NCBI GenBank assembly: GCA_046351235.1
Contig: JAXLYV010000004.1
Span: forward strand, 747,799-811,798
DNA: 64,000 bases
Reading direction: 5' to 3'
DNA from: JBBSAT01 sp046351235
GTDB lineage: Bacteria > Myxococcota_A > Polyangia > Polyangiales > Sandaracinaceae
Made by a program: the position numbers and the translations under genes. The notes under the pieces were generated by a model. That model was not told where the DNA came from. It did not search any database and was given only the letters and a program-made list of their open reading frames with translations. Below are positions 7,566-16,580 of this stretch, piece after piece; the first letter of the stretch is position 1; the number at the start of each line of letters is the position of its first letter.

Positions 7566-10025
7566 ATGCACGAGCACGACGACGACCTCCGGGGCCTCGG
7601 AGCGGCGGAGGCCAGCGCGCGACTGCGCGCCCAGGGACCGAACGAGCTCGATCGGGAGAAGCGCGCCTCGATGCTCGCGGTGTTCTTGCGGCAGTACCGC
7701 GGCGCGCTCGTGATGCTGCTCGCGGCCGCCTGCGTGCTCTCGATCGTGCTCGGCGAGGTGCGCGATGCGATCGCGATCGCCGTCATCCTGCTCCTCAACG
7801 GTGTGGTGGGGTTCGTACAGGAGTGGCGCGCCGAGTCGGCCATCGCGGCGCTCGCGGCGATGTCGGCGCCGCGAGCGCGGGTGCGGCGCGACGGGCACGA
7901 CGTCGTCGTGCCGGCGCGAGAGATCGTGGTCGGCGACGTGCTCGTGCTGGAGGCGGGCGACATCGTCGCGGCCGATGCGCGCCTGCGTCGCGCGCACGAC
8001 CTCGAGGTGAACGAGGCGGTGCTCACCGGCGAGAGCGTTCCGAGCGCCAAGCGCCGCGACGACGACGCGCGCGAGGATGCGCCGCTGGCCGAGCGTCACG
8101 ATCGCGTCTTCATGGGCACCTCGGTCGCGCGCGGCTCGGGCCGCGCGGTCGTGCACGCGACCGGCATGCGTACCGAGCTCGGCAAGATCGCGACGCTGCT
8201 CGGCAGCGTGAAGCGCGACGAGACGCCGCTCGAAGCGCGCCTCGAGAAGGTGGGCCGCGCGCTCGCGGTCGGATGCCTGGCGATCGTGGCCGTCGTCGCC
8301 GCGCTCGGCGTGGTGCGAGGCCAGGAGCCGCTCGAGATCGCGATGGCGGCGACCTCGCTCGCGGTGGCCGCCGTGCCCGAAGGGCTCGCGACGATCGTGA
8401 CGCTCGCGCTCGCGATCGGCGTGACGCGCATGGCCGCACGCGACGTGCTCGTGCGGCGCCTCCAGGCCGTGGAGACGCTCGGCTGCGCGACGGTCGTGTG
8501 CACCGACAAGACCGGCACGCTCACGACTGGCGTGATGGAGCTGCGTGCGATCGAGGGCGCGGACGAGGCGCGCCTGCTCGATGCGGCGGTCGCGTGCTGC
8601 GACGCCGACGTGCACGCGGGCACCGGCGATGCGACCGAGCTCGCGATCGAGCGCGCCGGGCTCGCGAGAGGCATCGCGCGCGACGAGATCGAGCGCACGC
8701 GCCCGCGCACGCACGTCGCCCCCTTCGACGCCGACCGCAAGCGGATGTCCATTCGCCGCGCGGACGGCGTGCTCTACGTGAAGGGCGCGCTCGAGCCGAT
8801 GCTGCTCGTGGCGACGAAGGTGCCGGACGGGCTGGTTCTCGCCGCCGAGACGCTCGCCGCGCGCGGCCTGCGGGTGCTCGCGATCGCCATCGGTCGCGGC
8901 GACGAGGAGAAGGAGCTCGAGATCCTGGGCGTCGTCGGCATCGCGGATCCGCCGCGCCCCGCCGCCGTCAGCGCCGTGGCCGCTGCGCGCCGCGCGGGCG
9001 TGCGCGTGGTGATGATCACCGGCGACCACCGCACCACCGCCGAGGCGATCGCCCGCGAGATGGGCATCGTGAAGGTGGGCGACGTCGCCGAAGAGCGCGT
9101 CCACGCCCGCGCCACGCCGGAAGACAAGCTGCGCATCGTGCGCGGATGGAAGGAGCGCGGGGAAGTGACCGCGATGACGGGCGACGGCGTCAACGACGCG
9201 CCCGCGCTGCGCGAGGCGCACATCGGCATCGCGATGGGCCAGACCGGCACCGAGGTGACGCGACAGGCCGCCGACATGATCCTCACGAAGGACGACTTCT
9301 CGGCCATCGTGGACGCGATCCGCGAGGGCCGCGGCGTCTTCGACAACATCCGACGCGCGCTGGTGTATCTGCTCGCCGGCAACGCGGCGGAGCTCCTGGT
9401 CATGCTCGGCGCGTCGCTCGTCGGCTGGCCGCTGCCGCTCACCGCGCTCGAGCTGCTCTGGATCAACCTCGTCACCGACGGCTTGCCCGCGCTCGCCCTG
9501 GTCGCCGAGAAGACGCCGCCCGAGGTGCTCGACGAGCGCCCGCGGGGCCTCACCGAGCCGGTGATCCGCCGCGTCGAGTGGACGACGATCGCGCTCGTCG
9601 GCGCCCTCCACGCCTCGGTCAGCCTCGGCGCGTTCGCGTGGGCGCTCTCGCACGGCCGGAGCACCGAGCACGCGCGTGCGCTGGCGTTCCTCGCGCTGGT
9701 GGTGTCCGAGGTCCTCTACGCATTCACCGCGCGCAGCCGGACGCGCACGCTCTTCCAGCTGGGCCTCTTCGGCAATCGACCGCTCTTCGCCGTCGTGGTC
9801 ACGACGCTCGCACTGCAGGCCGTCGTGAGCTTCGTGCCCGTCGTGCGCGACGCGTTCGGCATCGGCGCGGTCGAGCCGATGGAAGCGCTCGAGCTCTTGC
9901 CTCTCACGCTCGTGCCGACGACGTGCGTGGAGATCGCGAAGCTCGTCCGAGCGCGCATCGCGCGCGCGCGCGCCGCACGGCCCGACCCGGGATCGCGATT
10001 CGTGCCCCCGAAGCGCGATCCCTGA
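7566..10025 (+). CDS. Cation-transporting P-type ATPase, P2A (Ca2+-type)
   Basis: An 819-residue ion pump of the inner membrane. Visible motifs are the N-terminal cation-ATPase domain (ARLRAQGPNEL), TGES at 154-157, phosphorylation motif DKTGTLT with Asp314, GDATE, RKRMSI, KGA at 406 and TGDGVNDAP with Asp540. Ten membrane segments can be placed. Ion-site residues match SERCA: VPEGL in M4, NAAELL in M5 and NLVTDGLPA in M6, so Ca2+ (or Mn2+) efflux is most likely. The nucleotide domain between Asp314 and KGA is only about 90 residues, much shorter than in animal pumps. ATG 7566 directly precedes the conserved N-domain. Confidence 0.93.
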   Translation: MHEHDDDLRGLGAAEASARLRAQGPNELDREKRASMLAVFLRQYRGALVMLLAAACVLSIVLGEVRDAIAIAVILLLNGVVGFVQEWRAESAIAALAAMSAPRARVRRDGHDVVVPAREIVVGDVLVLEAGDIVAADARLRRAHDLEVNEAVLTGESVPSAKRRDDDAREDAPLAERHDRVFMGTSVARGSGRAVVHATGMRTELGKIATLLGSVKRDETPLEARLEKVGRALAVGCLAIVAVVAALGVVRGQEPLEIAMAATSLAVAAVPEGLATIVTLALAIGVTRMAARDVLVRRLQAVETLGCATVVCTDKTGTLTTGVMELRAIEGADEARLLDAAVACCDADVHAGTGDATELAIERAGLARGIARDEIERTRPRTHVAPFDADRKRMSIRRADGVLYVKGALEPMLLVATKVPDGLVLAAETLAARGLRVLAIAIGRGDEEKELEILGVVGIADPPRPAAVSAVAAARRAGVRVVMITGDHRTTAEAIAREMGIVKVGDVAEERVHARATPEDKLRIVRGWKERGEVTAMTGDGVNDAPALREAHIGIAMGQTGTEVTRQAADMILTKDDFSAIVDAIREGRGVFDNIRRALVYLLAGNAAELLVMLGASLVGWPLPLTALELLWINLVTDGLPALALVAEKTPPEVLDERPRGLTEPVIRRVEWTTIALVGALHASVSLGAFAWALSHGRSTEHARALAFLALVVSEVLYAFTARSRTRTLFQLGLFGNRPLFAVVVTTLALQAVVSFVPVVRDAFGIGAVEPMEALELLPLTLVPTTCVEIAKLVRARIARARAARPDPGSRFVPPKRDP

Positions 10026-10041
10026 TTTAGTCTGCCCGCGA

Positions 10042-11742
10042 GTGACGGTCTCGGGCCCGCGCAGCTTCGGCAAGTACCTCCTCGAGCGGGAGATCGCCCG
10101 CGGAGGCATGGCGCGCGTGCACCTCGCGACGCTCCGCGGCCTCGGTGGCTTCGAGAAGAAGCTCGTGGTGAAGGAGATCCTTCCCGAGCTCGCGCGCGAC
10201 CCGAAGTTCGTCGCGATGTTCGTCGAGGAGGCGAAGGTCCTCGTCGCGCTGAGCCACCCGAACATCGTCCCCGTCTACGAGCTCGGCATCGTGGACGGCA
10301 CGTACTTCCTCGCGATGGAGCACGTCGAGGGCGCGACGCTCGCCGAGCTCGTGCAGAGCCAGGTGCTCGCGCCGGCCGAGGCGGCGCGGGTCGGCGCGCA
10401 GATCGCGGACGCGCTCGCGTACGCGCACGAGCGCTTCGAGATCGTGCACCGCGACGTGTCACCGCGGAACGTGATGGTCGACACCGCCGGCCACGCGCGC
10501 CTGCTCGACTTCGGGATCGCCGCCCGCGCCGACGTCGGCGACGAGAGCGAGGCGCTCTACGGGACGCCGGGCTTTCTCTCGCCCGAGCAGGCGCGCGGCG
10601 AGAAGCTCGGGCCCGCGAGCGACCTCTTCTCGCTCGGCTGCGTGCTCGTCTACGCGCTCACCGGCAAGAGCCCCGTGGACGCGAAGGATCTGGAGAGCCT
10701 GCGCGCGCTCGCGAAGGTGCCCGCGCTCGCGGCCGAGACGTCTCGCGAGCCGCTCGCGAGCCGCGTCCGAGAGCTGCTCGCGCCGACCGCGAGCGAGCGC
10801 CCGGCCTCGGCCCGTGCGGTCGCTCGCTCGCTCGCGGCCGCGGCGAGCGCGCTCGAGCACGACGAAGGCGCCAGCGCGACGCTCGCGGCGCGGGCGGTGC
10901 AGGCGCGCGAGCGATCGAGCGCGAGCGAGACGACGCACGAAGAGAAGGTGACCGGCGTCGTGACGCCCGGGCGCGTGGAGGTCCTCGCCAAGAGCCAGGC
11001 GCTCGATGCGATCCTCGGGACCGCCAAGCTCGAGCGCTCTGGAGAGACCCCGCTCGAAGCGCCTGCCGCGCCCGCGGCCGAGAGCGAGCCCGCCGCGAGG
11101 GACGAGGGCGAGCCTGCGCCGTCGACGGCGCGAATCGAGCGAGCTCGGACGCGTGCGAGCACGACCGAGCCCTCGGGCGCCACCGCTCCGACCGAGGCCG
11201 GGCCTGCGGCCCTCCCGCGCTGGCCCGCGCTGCTCGCGGCCGCGGTCGCCGCCGCGCTCGCCGTGTGGCTCGTCTCGGGCGCCCGCTTCGAGCTGACGCC
11301 GACGCCACCGATCGACCCGATCGATCACGGCGTCACGAGCGCCGTCGACATCGAGCCGCTCGTCGTGCTGGACGAAGACGCGGGCCCGATCGACGCCGGC
11401 GTCGCGGACGACGCAGCGCTCGCGAGCGACGCCGCCCTCGATGGCGACGCCGGGGTCGATGCCGCCGGCCCGCGACGCGTCGACGCCGGTGCCGCCACGG
11501 CACGCGGCTCGGCGAGCCTCCGCGTGACCGCGATCGACTGGGCGAACGTCTCGCTCGACGGGCGCCCGCTCGGCCAGACACCCATCCGCGGGGTCAGCGT
11601 GTCGGCCGGACCGCACACGCTCGTGCTCGACAACCCGGCGCTCGGCCGTCATGTCGAGCGTCGGTTCCGCGCCGAGCCGGGCGATGCGCTCGTCGTCTCG
11701 GCGAACATGACGACGAGCCCGCCGACCGTCACCGGGCCCTGA
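10042..11742 (+). CDS. Membrane Ser/Thr protein kinase with C-terminal PEGA domain
   Basis: A 566-residue Hanks-type kinase. The Gly loop is IARGGMARV (18-26), the catalytic Lys is K44, the catalytic loop is HRDVSPRN (136-143), DFG Asp is D156, and GTPGFLSPEQ follows. A Pro/Glu/Ala-rich juxtamembrane segment leads to one membrane helix (about 394-412). A DAG-rich external linker and a PEGA-like beta domain (about 490-560, VSLDGRPLGQTPIRGV) come after it. HRDVSPRN in place of HRDLKPxN is common in myxobacterial kinases. The start is GTG 10042, 16 bp after the ATPase stop, so the two genes are probably co-transcribed. The substrate is unknown. Confidence 0.92.
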   Translation: MTVSGPRSFGKYLLEREIARGGMARVHLATLRGLGGFEKKLVVKEILPELARDPKFVAMFVEEAKVLVALSHPNIVPVYELGIVDGTYFLAMEHVEGATLAELVQSQVLAPAEAARVGAQIADALAYAHERFEIVHRDVSPRNVMVDTAGHARLLDFGIAARADVGDESEALYGTPGFLSPEQARGEKLGPASDLFSLGCVLVYALTGKSPVDAKDLESLRALAKVPALAAETSREPLASRVRELLAPTASERPASARAVARSLAAAASALEHDEGASATLAARAVQARERSSASETTHEEKVTGVVTPGRVEVLAKSQALDAILGTAKLERSGETPLEAPAAPAAESEPAARDEGEPAPSTARIERARTRASTTEPSGATAPTEAGPAALPRWPALLAAAVAAALAVWLVSGARFELTPTPPIDPIDHGVTSAVDIEPLVVLDEDAGPIDAGVADDAALASDAALDGDAGVDAAGPRRVDAGAATARGSASLRVTAIDWANVSLDGRPLGQTPIRGVSVSAGPHTLVLDNPALGRHVERRFRAEPGDALVVSANMTTSPPTVTGP

Positions 11743-11751
11743 CCAAGCCCC

Positions 11752-11883
11752 CCGAGCGAGCCCGGCGCCGCGCGAGCCCCGTCCGAGCGAGCCCCGTCCC
11801 GAGCGAGCCCCGTCCCGAGCGAGCCCCGTCCCGAGCGAGCCCCGTCCCCGAGCGAGCCCCGTCGCGAGCGAGCCCCGTCGCCG
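11752..11883. repeat. 16-bp tandem repeat, about 7 copies, intergenic
   Basis: Head-to-tail copies of GAGCGAGCCCCGTCCC, with units of 15-17 bp and a few changes at the ends of the array, fill almost the whole gap between the convergent kinase and AgmX-like genes. No open frame or dyad explains it. Confidence 0.92.
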
Positions 11884-11900
11884 GGACTCGGCGCGCGCGC

Positions 11901-12500
11901 TCACTGCTGCGGTGTGAACGTGTAGGGAACGGCCACGACGGCGCAGGTGCCGCCGGTGACGCGCGGGAACGTCATGCGGTTGGCGAGGCTTCGCACGCAC
12001 GAGAAGACCTCGCGGTCGTGCAGCGAGCCGCCCACCTGCACACCGTCCACGTGACCATCGGCGGCCACGCGGACCTGGAGCATCATCTGGCCTTGGAGCA
12101 TCGGCGCCGCCTTGAGGCGATGCTCGTAGCAGGCCTGGAACTGCGCGCGGTGCTCTTCGAAGGTCGGGCGCGCGTTCACGTCGCCCGTGCAGCTGTCCCA
12201 ATCCCCGCCGGTCGGGCGCGGGCCGGTCGGACGATGGGTCGGCTCGACCGGCTCGGCCGCATCGACCGCGCCTGCGTCGGGCTCTTCGTCCGGAATCACG
12301 AGCTCTTCTTCGACGAGCGCCGTGGAGCGCTGGGGAGGGCCTGCGTCGGGATGCGCGTCGGTCGTGGTGGTCGTCGGCGGAGGGGCCCCCGGCGCGATCA
12401 TGCAGTACGCCAGACCGGCGACGGCAGCGAGGGCGACGCCCGCGATGGCATAGCGGGCGCCCCCACCGGACGGCGGCGGCGGCGTCGACTCAGAGGCCAC
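11901..12500 (-). CDS. AgmX/PglI-type C-terminal domain membrane protein
   Basis: A 199-residue protein with one N-terminal transmembrane helix (about 15-36, YAIAGVALAAVAGLAYCMIA), a Pro/Thr/Asp-rich periplasmic linker and a C-terminal domain (about 100-199). That domain has the AgmX/PglI (TonB-C-like) pattern: a first Cys in ACYEH, a strand pair with VRVAADGHVDGVQV, a second Cys in FSCVRSL and a final TFPRV strand. Such proteins occur in gliding and envelope machineries of myxobacteria; the partner here is unknown. GTG 12500 is preceded by a strong GAGGGAGGG site. Confidence 0.75.
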   Translation of the reverse strand: MASESTPPPPSGGGARYAIAGVALAAVAGLAYCMIAPGAPPPTTTTTDAHPDAGPPQRSTALVEEELVIPDEEPDAGAVDAAEPVEPTHRPTGPRPTGGDWDSCTGDVNARPTFEEHRAQFQACYEHRLKAAPMLQGQMMLQVRVAADGHVDGVQVGGSLHDREVFSCVRSLANRMTFPRVTGGTCAVVAVPYTFTPQQ

Positions 12501-12636
12501 GATCCCTCCCTCGGGTTCTCATCGGTGGCCCGTTTGTACCATGGTTGCCGACGCTTGCACTTCCAAAGTCGGTGCGCACCGGCGGCGCACACCCAGGGCT
12601 TTGGCGCCGCTGCGCGCGGACTCGTACACTGAGGCC

Positions 12637-13326
12637 ATGCCGTCTCGCTTCCTTGTCCTCCTGGTCGCTCTCCCCCTCGTCGCCTGCAACAACTCGATCG
12701 TCGTCGCGCTCCAGACCGGAGACCAGCAGTTCGGTGTCTCGGCGTCCGCGCTGAACCTGCCGACCGAGCTCCGGGACGACACGAGCGGCACCGCCACGAT
12801 TCGGACGATCGACTGCTCCCAGACGAACATCTGCCCGTCGACGACCGAGGTCCCGGTCGCGTGCACGGCGGGCGTCTGCGACCCGTCCGCCATCAGCTTC
12901 GCCGTCCCGGTGGGCGATGTCGTGGACTTCGATGCGCTCCTGCAGTCGGCCGGCACGCTCCTTCGGCTCGTCGATGCGATCGAGATCGAGAGCGTGAGCT
13001 ACTCGGTCTCACCGAACACGCTGACGATCGACCTGCCCGCCACGACCGTCCTCTGGGGGCCGGAGAGCGCCACCGAGACCTCGGCGTCCCTCCAGCCGAT
13101 CGGGACGGTCCCGTCCATCCCGGCGCACACCCAGGCGATGGGCGAGATGGACATCGATGCGAACGGCTCGCTGGCGCTCGGCGACTACATCGTCGGGACC
13201 TCGCGCCGCGTGCGCTTCTTCGCGCGGACCGCGGTCGACTTGGCGCCCGGATCGCCCTTCCCGGATGGCATGGCGACCTTCACGGTGAACATCCGCGTGC
13301 GCGCCTACGGCCGCATCGTGAACTGA
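12637..13326 (+). CDS. Lipoprotein of unknown function
   Basis: A 229-residue exported protein with a lipobox ending LPLVAC at about residue 17. ATG 12637 has GAGG six bases upstream. The mature part is rich in Thr, Ser and Val and predicted beta; it carries four cysteines between residues 50 and 90 (DCSQ, NICP, ACTA, VCDP), probably two disulfides, and ends in VRAYGRIVN. No family was recognised. It is divergent from the AgmX-like gene (136 bp apart), so an envelope-related role is plausible but unproven. Confidence 0.75.
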   Translation: MPSRFLVLLVALPLVACNNSIVVALQTGDQQFGVSASALNLPTELRDDTSGTATIRTIDCSQTNICPSTTEVPVACTAGVCDPSAISFAVPVGDVVDFDALLQSAGTLLRLVDAIEIESVSYSVSPNTLTIDLPATTVLWGPESATETSASLQPIGTVPSIPAHTQAMGEMDIDANGSLALGDYIVGTSRRVRFFARTAVDLAPGSPFPDGMATFTVNIRVRAYGRIVN

Positions 13327-13452
13327 GCCGAGCCGAGCCGATTCGATCGGGGCGGGGCCTGGGCTCGGCCCCAGAGAGCGCGGTTCGCAGAGAGCTCGGT
13401 GCCCGGGAAAGGGCGCGAGCCCGGTGCCCCACCGCACGGTGCCGAGAGGCGT

Positions 13453-13485
13453 CAGTGGTCGACCAGAAATGCTGGTCAGCCACTG
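13453..13485. terminator. Stem-loop between convergent genes
   Basis: CAGTGGTCGACCAG at 13453-13466 and CTGGTCAGCCACTG at 13472-13485 form a 14-bp stem with two central mismatches and a 5-base loop. It lies in the 229-bp gap between two convergent genes. The rest of this gap shows no open frame. TCTGTTCC follows the stem, so it may end transcripts from the left. Confidence 0.5.
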
Positions 13486-13555
13486 TCTGTTCCAGCGTAT
13501 TCGCGCTGGAGCTCGAACTGCAGTGAAGGGTTCCGAGACGTTGTGTGTCGGCCCG

Positions 13556-15322
13556 TCAGTGCAGGTCGAGGTGCAGCGAGTCGCCGCCGCCGCCGCCACC
13601 GCCGCCGCCCCCGCCGAGGTGGAAGTGACTGCGGTCGCCGAGCATGAGCGCCGGGCCCTCCTCGGAGTCGTCGCCCGCCGCCTCGTCCTCTTCGCCCTCG
13701 GCGACGCCTTCGTCGTCGTGGAGCGTGAGGTCGCCGCCGGGGCTCGTGCCGAGCGTCGGTGAGCTGAGCTGGAAGCCGGTGCCGTCGAGCGTCAGGTCCT
13801 CGCCGTCCTCGCCGTCCTCGGCGTCGAGCTCCTCGTCGCTGATCTCTTCTTCTTCCTCGTCCTCGAGCGCCGTGGGGCCGAGGAGCTGGCGGATGAGCTG
13901 CGTCATCTGATCGCGGCGCCCGCTCGGCGTCGCGTCGAGCACGGCGCGCGCCTCGCGCCGCATGTCGCCATAGCGGCTCGCCATGCGGTAGATGCGGGCC
14001 GCCATGAGGCGCGTCTGCAGATCGCCGGCGCTCGCATCGACCGCGCGGCGCGCGTACTCCACGGCGCGCTCGAGCTCGCCCGTGCCGGCGTAGTAGTTCG
14101 CCCACAAGCCGGGCAAGAGGTGCAGATCCGGGTCGAGCCGCTCGGCCGTCTGCAGCTCGTGCAGCGCCTCGTCCGGCTCGGCGCTCGCGAGGTGGATCGC
14201 GGCGAGCGTCCCGTGCGCCGCGGCGTAGTCGGGCGCCTCTTCGAGCGCGGCCGACACCTCGCGGTTCGCGGCGTCGGTGTCGTTCTGCGCGAGGTACATG
14301 CTCGCGAGCAGGTTGCGGCGCGGCGCATCTTCGCGGATGTCCGCGGCGGCGCGGAACTCCTGGAGCGCCTCCGGCGCATTGCCGGCGGCGAGCAGGATCG
14401 CGCCGCGCACCGAGCGCGTCGTCGGCGAGCGCGGATAGATCTCGAGCGCGTCCTGCGAGACGCTGAGCGCGCGCTCGGCGTCGCTCTCGCGCACGAGCAG
14501 GTGCAGAGCGCGCAGGCTGAGCGCAGCGCCGATCACCTGCACGTCGTCGAGCACTTCGACGTCGTCCTCTTCCGGCTGCGCATCGCGCCCGCCGTAGGGA
14601 TCGTAGTAGTGAGGGTCGCCCTCGCCCGCCTCGCCGTCGTAGACCGCGACCACGAAGTAGCCGAAGTGGCCCGAGGGATCGGGCGGCGCCTCGTCGCCCG
14701 GGAAGGCGAACGCCTCCGCGAGCATCGCGTTCACGCCGCGCGTGCGCAGCGCCGACGCCATGATCGCGGCGACCTCGATCGGGTACAGGCGCCGGTGGCT
14801 GCCGTCCTCGTCGAGCCAGCTCCACGCGGCCGCCGCGTCCTCGATCGGCGTCTCGCGCGGCACACCCATCGACCACGACGAGAGCGCTCCGGCCTCGGCG
14901 CGCGCGCGGATCTGCTCGAGCACGTCCGCGGCGAGCTCCTGCGCGTTGCTGCCGTGCGCGTGGTCGCCGAGGGCCTCGATGCCGTCGTCGGCCGCGAGGA
15001 AGCGCGTGAGCGGCCGCGCGTCGACGTGGTGGTGCGACAGGTGCGCCTCGAGCACCTCTTGCTCGAGCGGCCCCTCCGGGACCTCGTCGCCGACCGTCAC
15101 CGGCCGATTCGAGCGCCACACCGCCCAGCCGCCCACGAGCGCCGCGAGAAGCGCCGCGACGACGCCGGGGACGAGCCATGGATTCTGGGCCGGCGCCGCC
15201 TTCTTCGGATCCCCGACCTTCTCGAGGCCGGTGACGCGCAGGCACTTGGGACAGCGCAGCTTGGTCTTGCTCTCGGGATCGTGCTCGAAGCGCTCTTCGC
15301 AGTTGAGACAGAGGTAACGCAT
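13556..15322 (-). CDS. Zinc-ribbon, single-TM, TPR protein with acidic and polyglycine tail
   Basis: 588 residues with an unusual layout. The N-terminus is a zinc ribbon with CLNC (5-8) and CPKC (24-27). A membrane helix follows (about 50-68, LVPGVVAALLAALVGGWAVW). A central domain (about 100-250) contains WSMGVPRETPIEDAAAAW and a conserved-looking YFVVAVYDG segment. TPR-type helices run from about 265 to 470. A strongly acidic tract (DEEEEEISDEELDAEDGEDG) leads to a tail with eleven consecutive glycines and DSLHLDLH at the end. The stop of the upstream DsbA-like gene is 3 bp before this ATG, so the two form an operon. The role is unknown. Confidence 0.8.
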   Translation of the reverse strand: MRYLCLNCEERFEHDPESKTKLRCPKCLRVTGLEKVGDPKKAAPAQNPWLVPGVVAALLAALVGGWAVWRSNRPVTVGDEVPEGPLEQEVLEAHLSHHHVDARPLTRFLAADDGIEALGDHAHGSNAQELAADVLEQIRARAEAGALSSWSMGVPRETPIEDAAAAWSWLDEDGSHRRLYPIEVAAIMASALRTRGVNAMLAEAFAFPGDEAPPDPSGHFGYFVVAVYDGEAGEGDPHYYDPYGGRDAQPEEDDVEVLDDVQVIGAALSLRALHLLVRESDAERALSVSQDALEIYPRSPTTRSVRGAILLAAGNAPEALQEFRAAADIREDAPRRNLLASMYLAQNDTDAANREVSAALEEAPDYAAAHGTLAAIHLASAEPDEALHELQTAERLDPDLHLLPGLWANYYAGTGELERAVEYARRAVDASAGDLQTRLMAARIYRMASRYGDMRREARAVLDATPSGRRDQMTQLIRQLLGPTALEDEEEEEISDEELDAEDGEDGEDLTLDGTGFQLSSPTLGTSPGGDLTLHDDEGVAEGEEDEAAGDDSEEGPALMLGDRSHFHLGGGGGGGGGGGDSLHLDLH

Positions 15323-15325
15323 GGA

Positions 15326-15934
15326 TCACTCGCTCTCGGTCGCGCGCTCGAGGTGCGCGATGCGGTCGTTGCCGAAGAACATCTCGGTTCCGTAGAAGAA
15401 GGTGGGCGCCCCGAACGCGCCGCGGGCCACTGCCTCTTCGGTGTCGGCGCGCAGCCGATCCTTGGTCTCGGGCGCGTCGATCGCCGTCACGATGGCCGCC
15501 GCATCGAGCCCGGCTGCCGTCGCGGCCGCGGAGATCACCGCACGGTCGGAGGGGTCACGGCCCTCGACCCAGTAGGCGTCGAAGAGGCCGCTGCCGAGCT
15601 TCTTCACGGCCTCCTGCCCGAAGAGCCGGTCGGCGGCGACGAGCGCGCGCTGCGTCGTGATCGTGACGACCGGGAAGCTCGCCGGCAGCGTCCAGCGCAC
15701 GCCGTACTCGGCCGCCCAGCGCTGCATGTCGACGATCATGTACTTCGCCTTCGCCGCGACGCGCGCCGGCATCTCGTTGCCGGTCGACTTGAACACGCCG
15801 CCCAGGAGAAACGGCCGAAGACGGATCTTCTTTCCGGTCCGCTTCTCGATGGCGTCGATCTGGGTGAAGGCGAGATACGAGTACGACGAGCCGACGTCGA
15901 AGAAGAGCTCGATCTCGGGCCCGTGCGTGGTCAT
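15326..15934 (-). CDS. DsbA-family oxidoreductase, 2-hydroxychromene-2-carboxylate isomerase-like
   Basis: A 202-residue protein whose start IELFFDVGSSYSYLAFTQI matches the HCCA isomerase/kappa-GST branch of the DsbA thioredoxin superfamily. The active position is Ser (GSSYSYL) in place of a CxxC disulfide pair, as expected for glutathione-dependent isomerases. The typical RPFLLGGVFK segment, an Arg/Trp-rich helix region and the GAFGAPTFFYGTEMFFGNDR C-terminal motif are present. It is cytoplasmic, with no signal peptide, and probably acts on aromatic degradation or glutathione conjugates. No aromatic pathway genes are nearby; the only operon partner is the zinc-ribbon/TPR gene. The start is ATG 15934. 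Confidence 0.88.
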   Translation of the reverse strand: MTTHGPEIELFFDVGSSYSYLAFTQIDAIEKRTGKKIRLRPFLLGGVFKSTGNEMPARVAAKAKYMIVDMQRWAAEYGVRWTLPASFPVVTITTQRALVAADRLFGQEAVKKLGSGLFDAYWVEGRDPSDRAVISAAATAAGLDAAAIVTAIDAPETKDRLRADTEEAVARGAFGAPTFFYGTEMFFGNDRIAHLERATESE

Positions 15935-16059
15935 GGCGGCCGAGCATAGGAAAATCGAGGCGCCACGCCACCCTGCCGCACGTCCGGGCGCGAGGCGACA
16001 GCCCCGGCGGACCGGGCCCTGGCCCTGTCGCGGCCCCGGGCCGTGCGTATCCAGAGGCC

Positions 16060-16548
16060 GTGCCGGACGCGGTCCACACGATCCAGCTGCTGGTGGCCCC
16101 GGTGGTGATGATCTCGGCGGCGGGGCTCGTCTGCCTCGCGCTCTACAATCGGCTCGCCACGATCGTCGGGCGCATCCGCGCCATCCACAAGGAAGAGATC
16201 GACACGCTCTCGCGGATGTCGATCGCCCCCGCGCCGGCACCCAGCCGCAGCACCCGGCGGCGTGTGATCACGCTCGAGGAGCAGGTCGAGCACCTCATGG
16301 CGCGCGCACGCCTGGTCCGCGCCGCCCTCGTGTGCCTGCTGGCGACGATCCTCTCGATGCTCCTCTGCTCGCTCGCGATCGGTCTCTCGCTCGTCTGGGA
16401 CGACGCGGCCTACGTCGCGCTCGCCGTGTTCCTGCTGGGCGTGCTCGTCGAGGCGACGGGCGTCGTGCTCGCCATCCTGGAGCTGCGGATCGCGCTCGTG
16501 GCGGCCGAGCTCGAGGACGCATCGATCGAGCCCGAGCGCGCGATCTGA
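16060..16548 (+). CDS. DUF2721 family membrane protein
   Basis: A 162-residue inner-membrane protein. It has a first membrane helix (about 8-28, LLVAPVVMISAAGLVCLALY), a conserved NRLATIVGRIRAIHKE segment and then two more helices (about 88-110 and 118-142). NRL..I..R.R..H is the DUF2721 signature. The function of the family is unknown. The start is GTG 16060, with AGAGG just upstream. It is divergent from the DsbA-like gene and convergent with the Cys-rich lipoprotein. Confidence 0.8.
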   Translation: MPDAVHTIQLLVAPVVMISAAGLVCLALYNRLATIVGRIRAIHKEEIDTLSRMSIAPAPAPSRSTRRRVITLEEQVEHLMARARLVRAALVCLLATILSMLLCSLAIGLSLVWDDAAYVALAVFLLGVLVEATGVVLAILELRIALVAAELEDASIEPERAI

Positions 16549-16565
16549 AGGCGCCCGCCGCCGGC

Positions 16566-16580
16566 GCGGGGCCGCCCCGC
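16566..16580. terminator. Small GC hairpin between convergent genes
   Basis: GCGGGG-CCG-CCCCGC at 16566-16580 is a perfect 6-bp stem in the 32-bp gap between two convergent genes. There is no U-tract. Confidence 0.3.
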
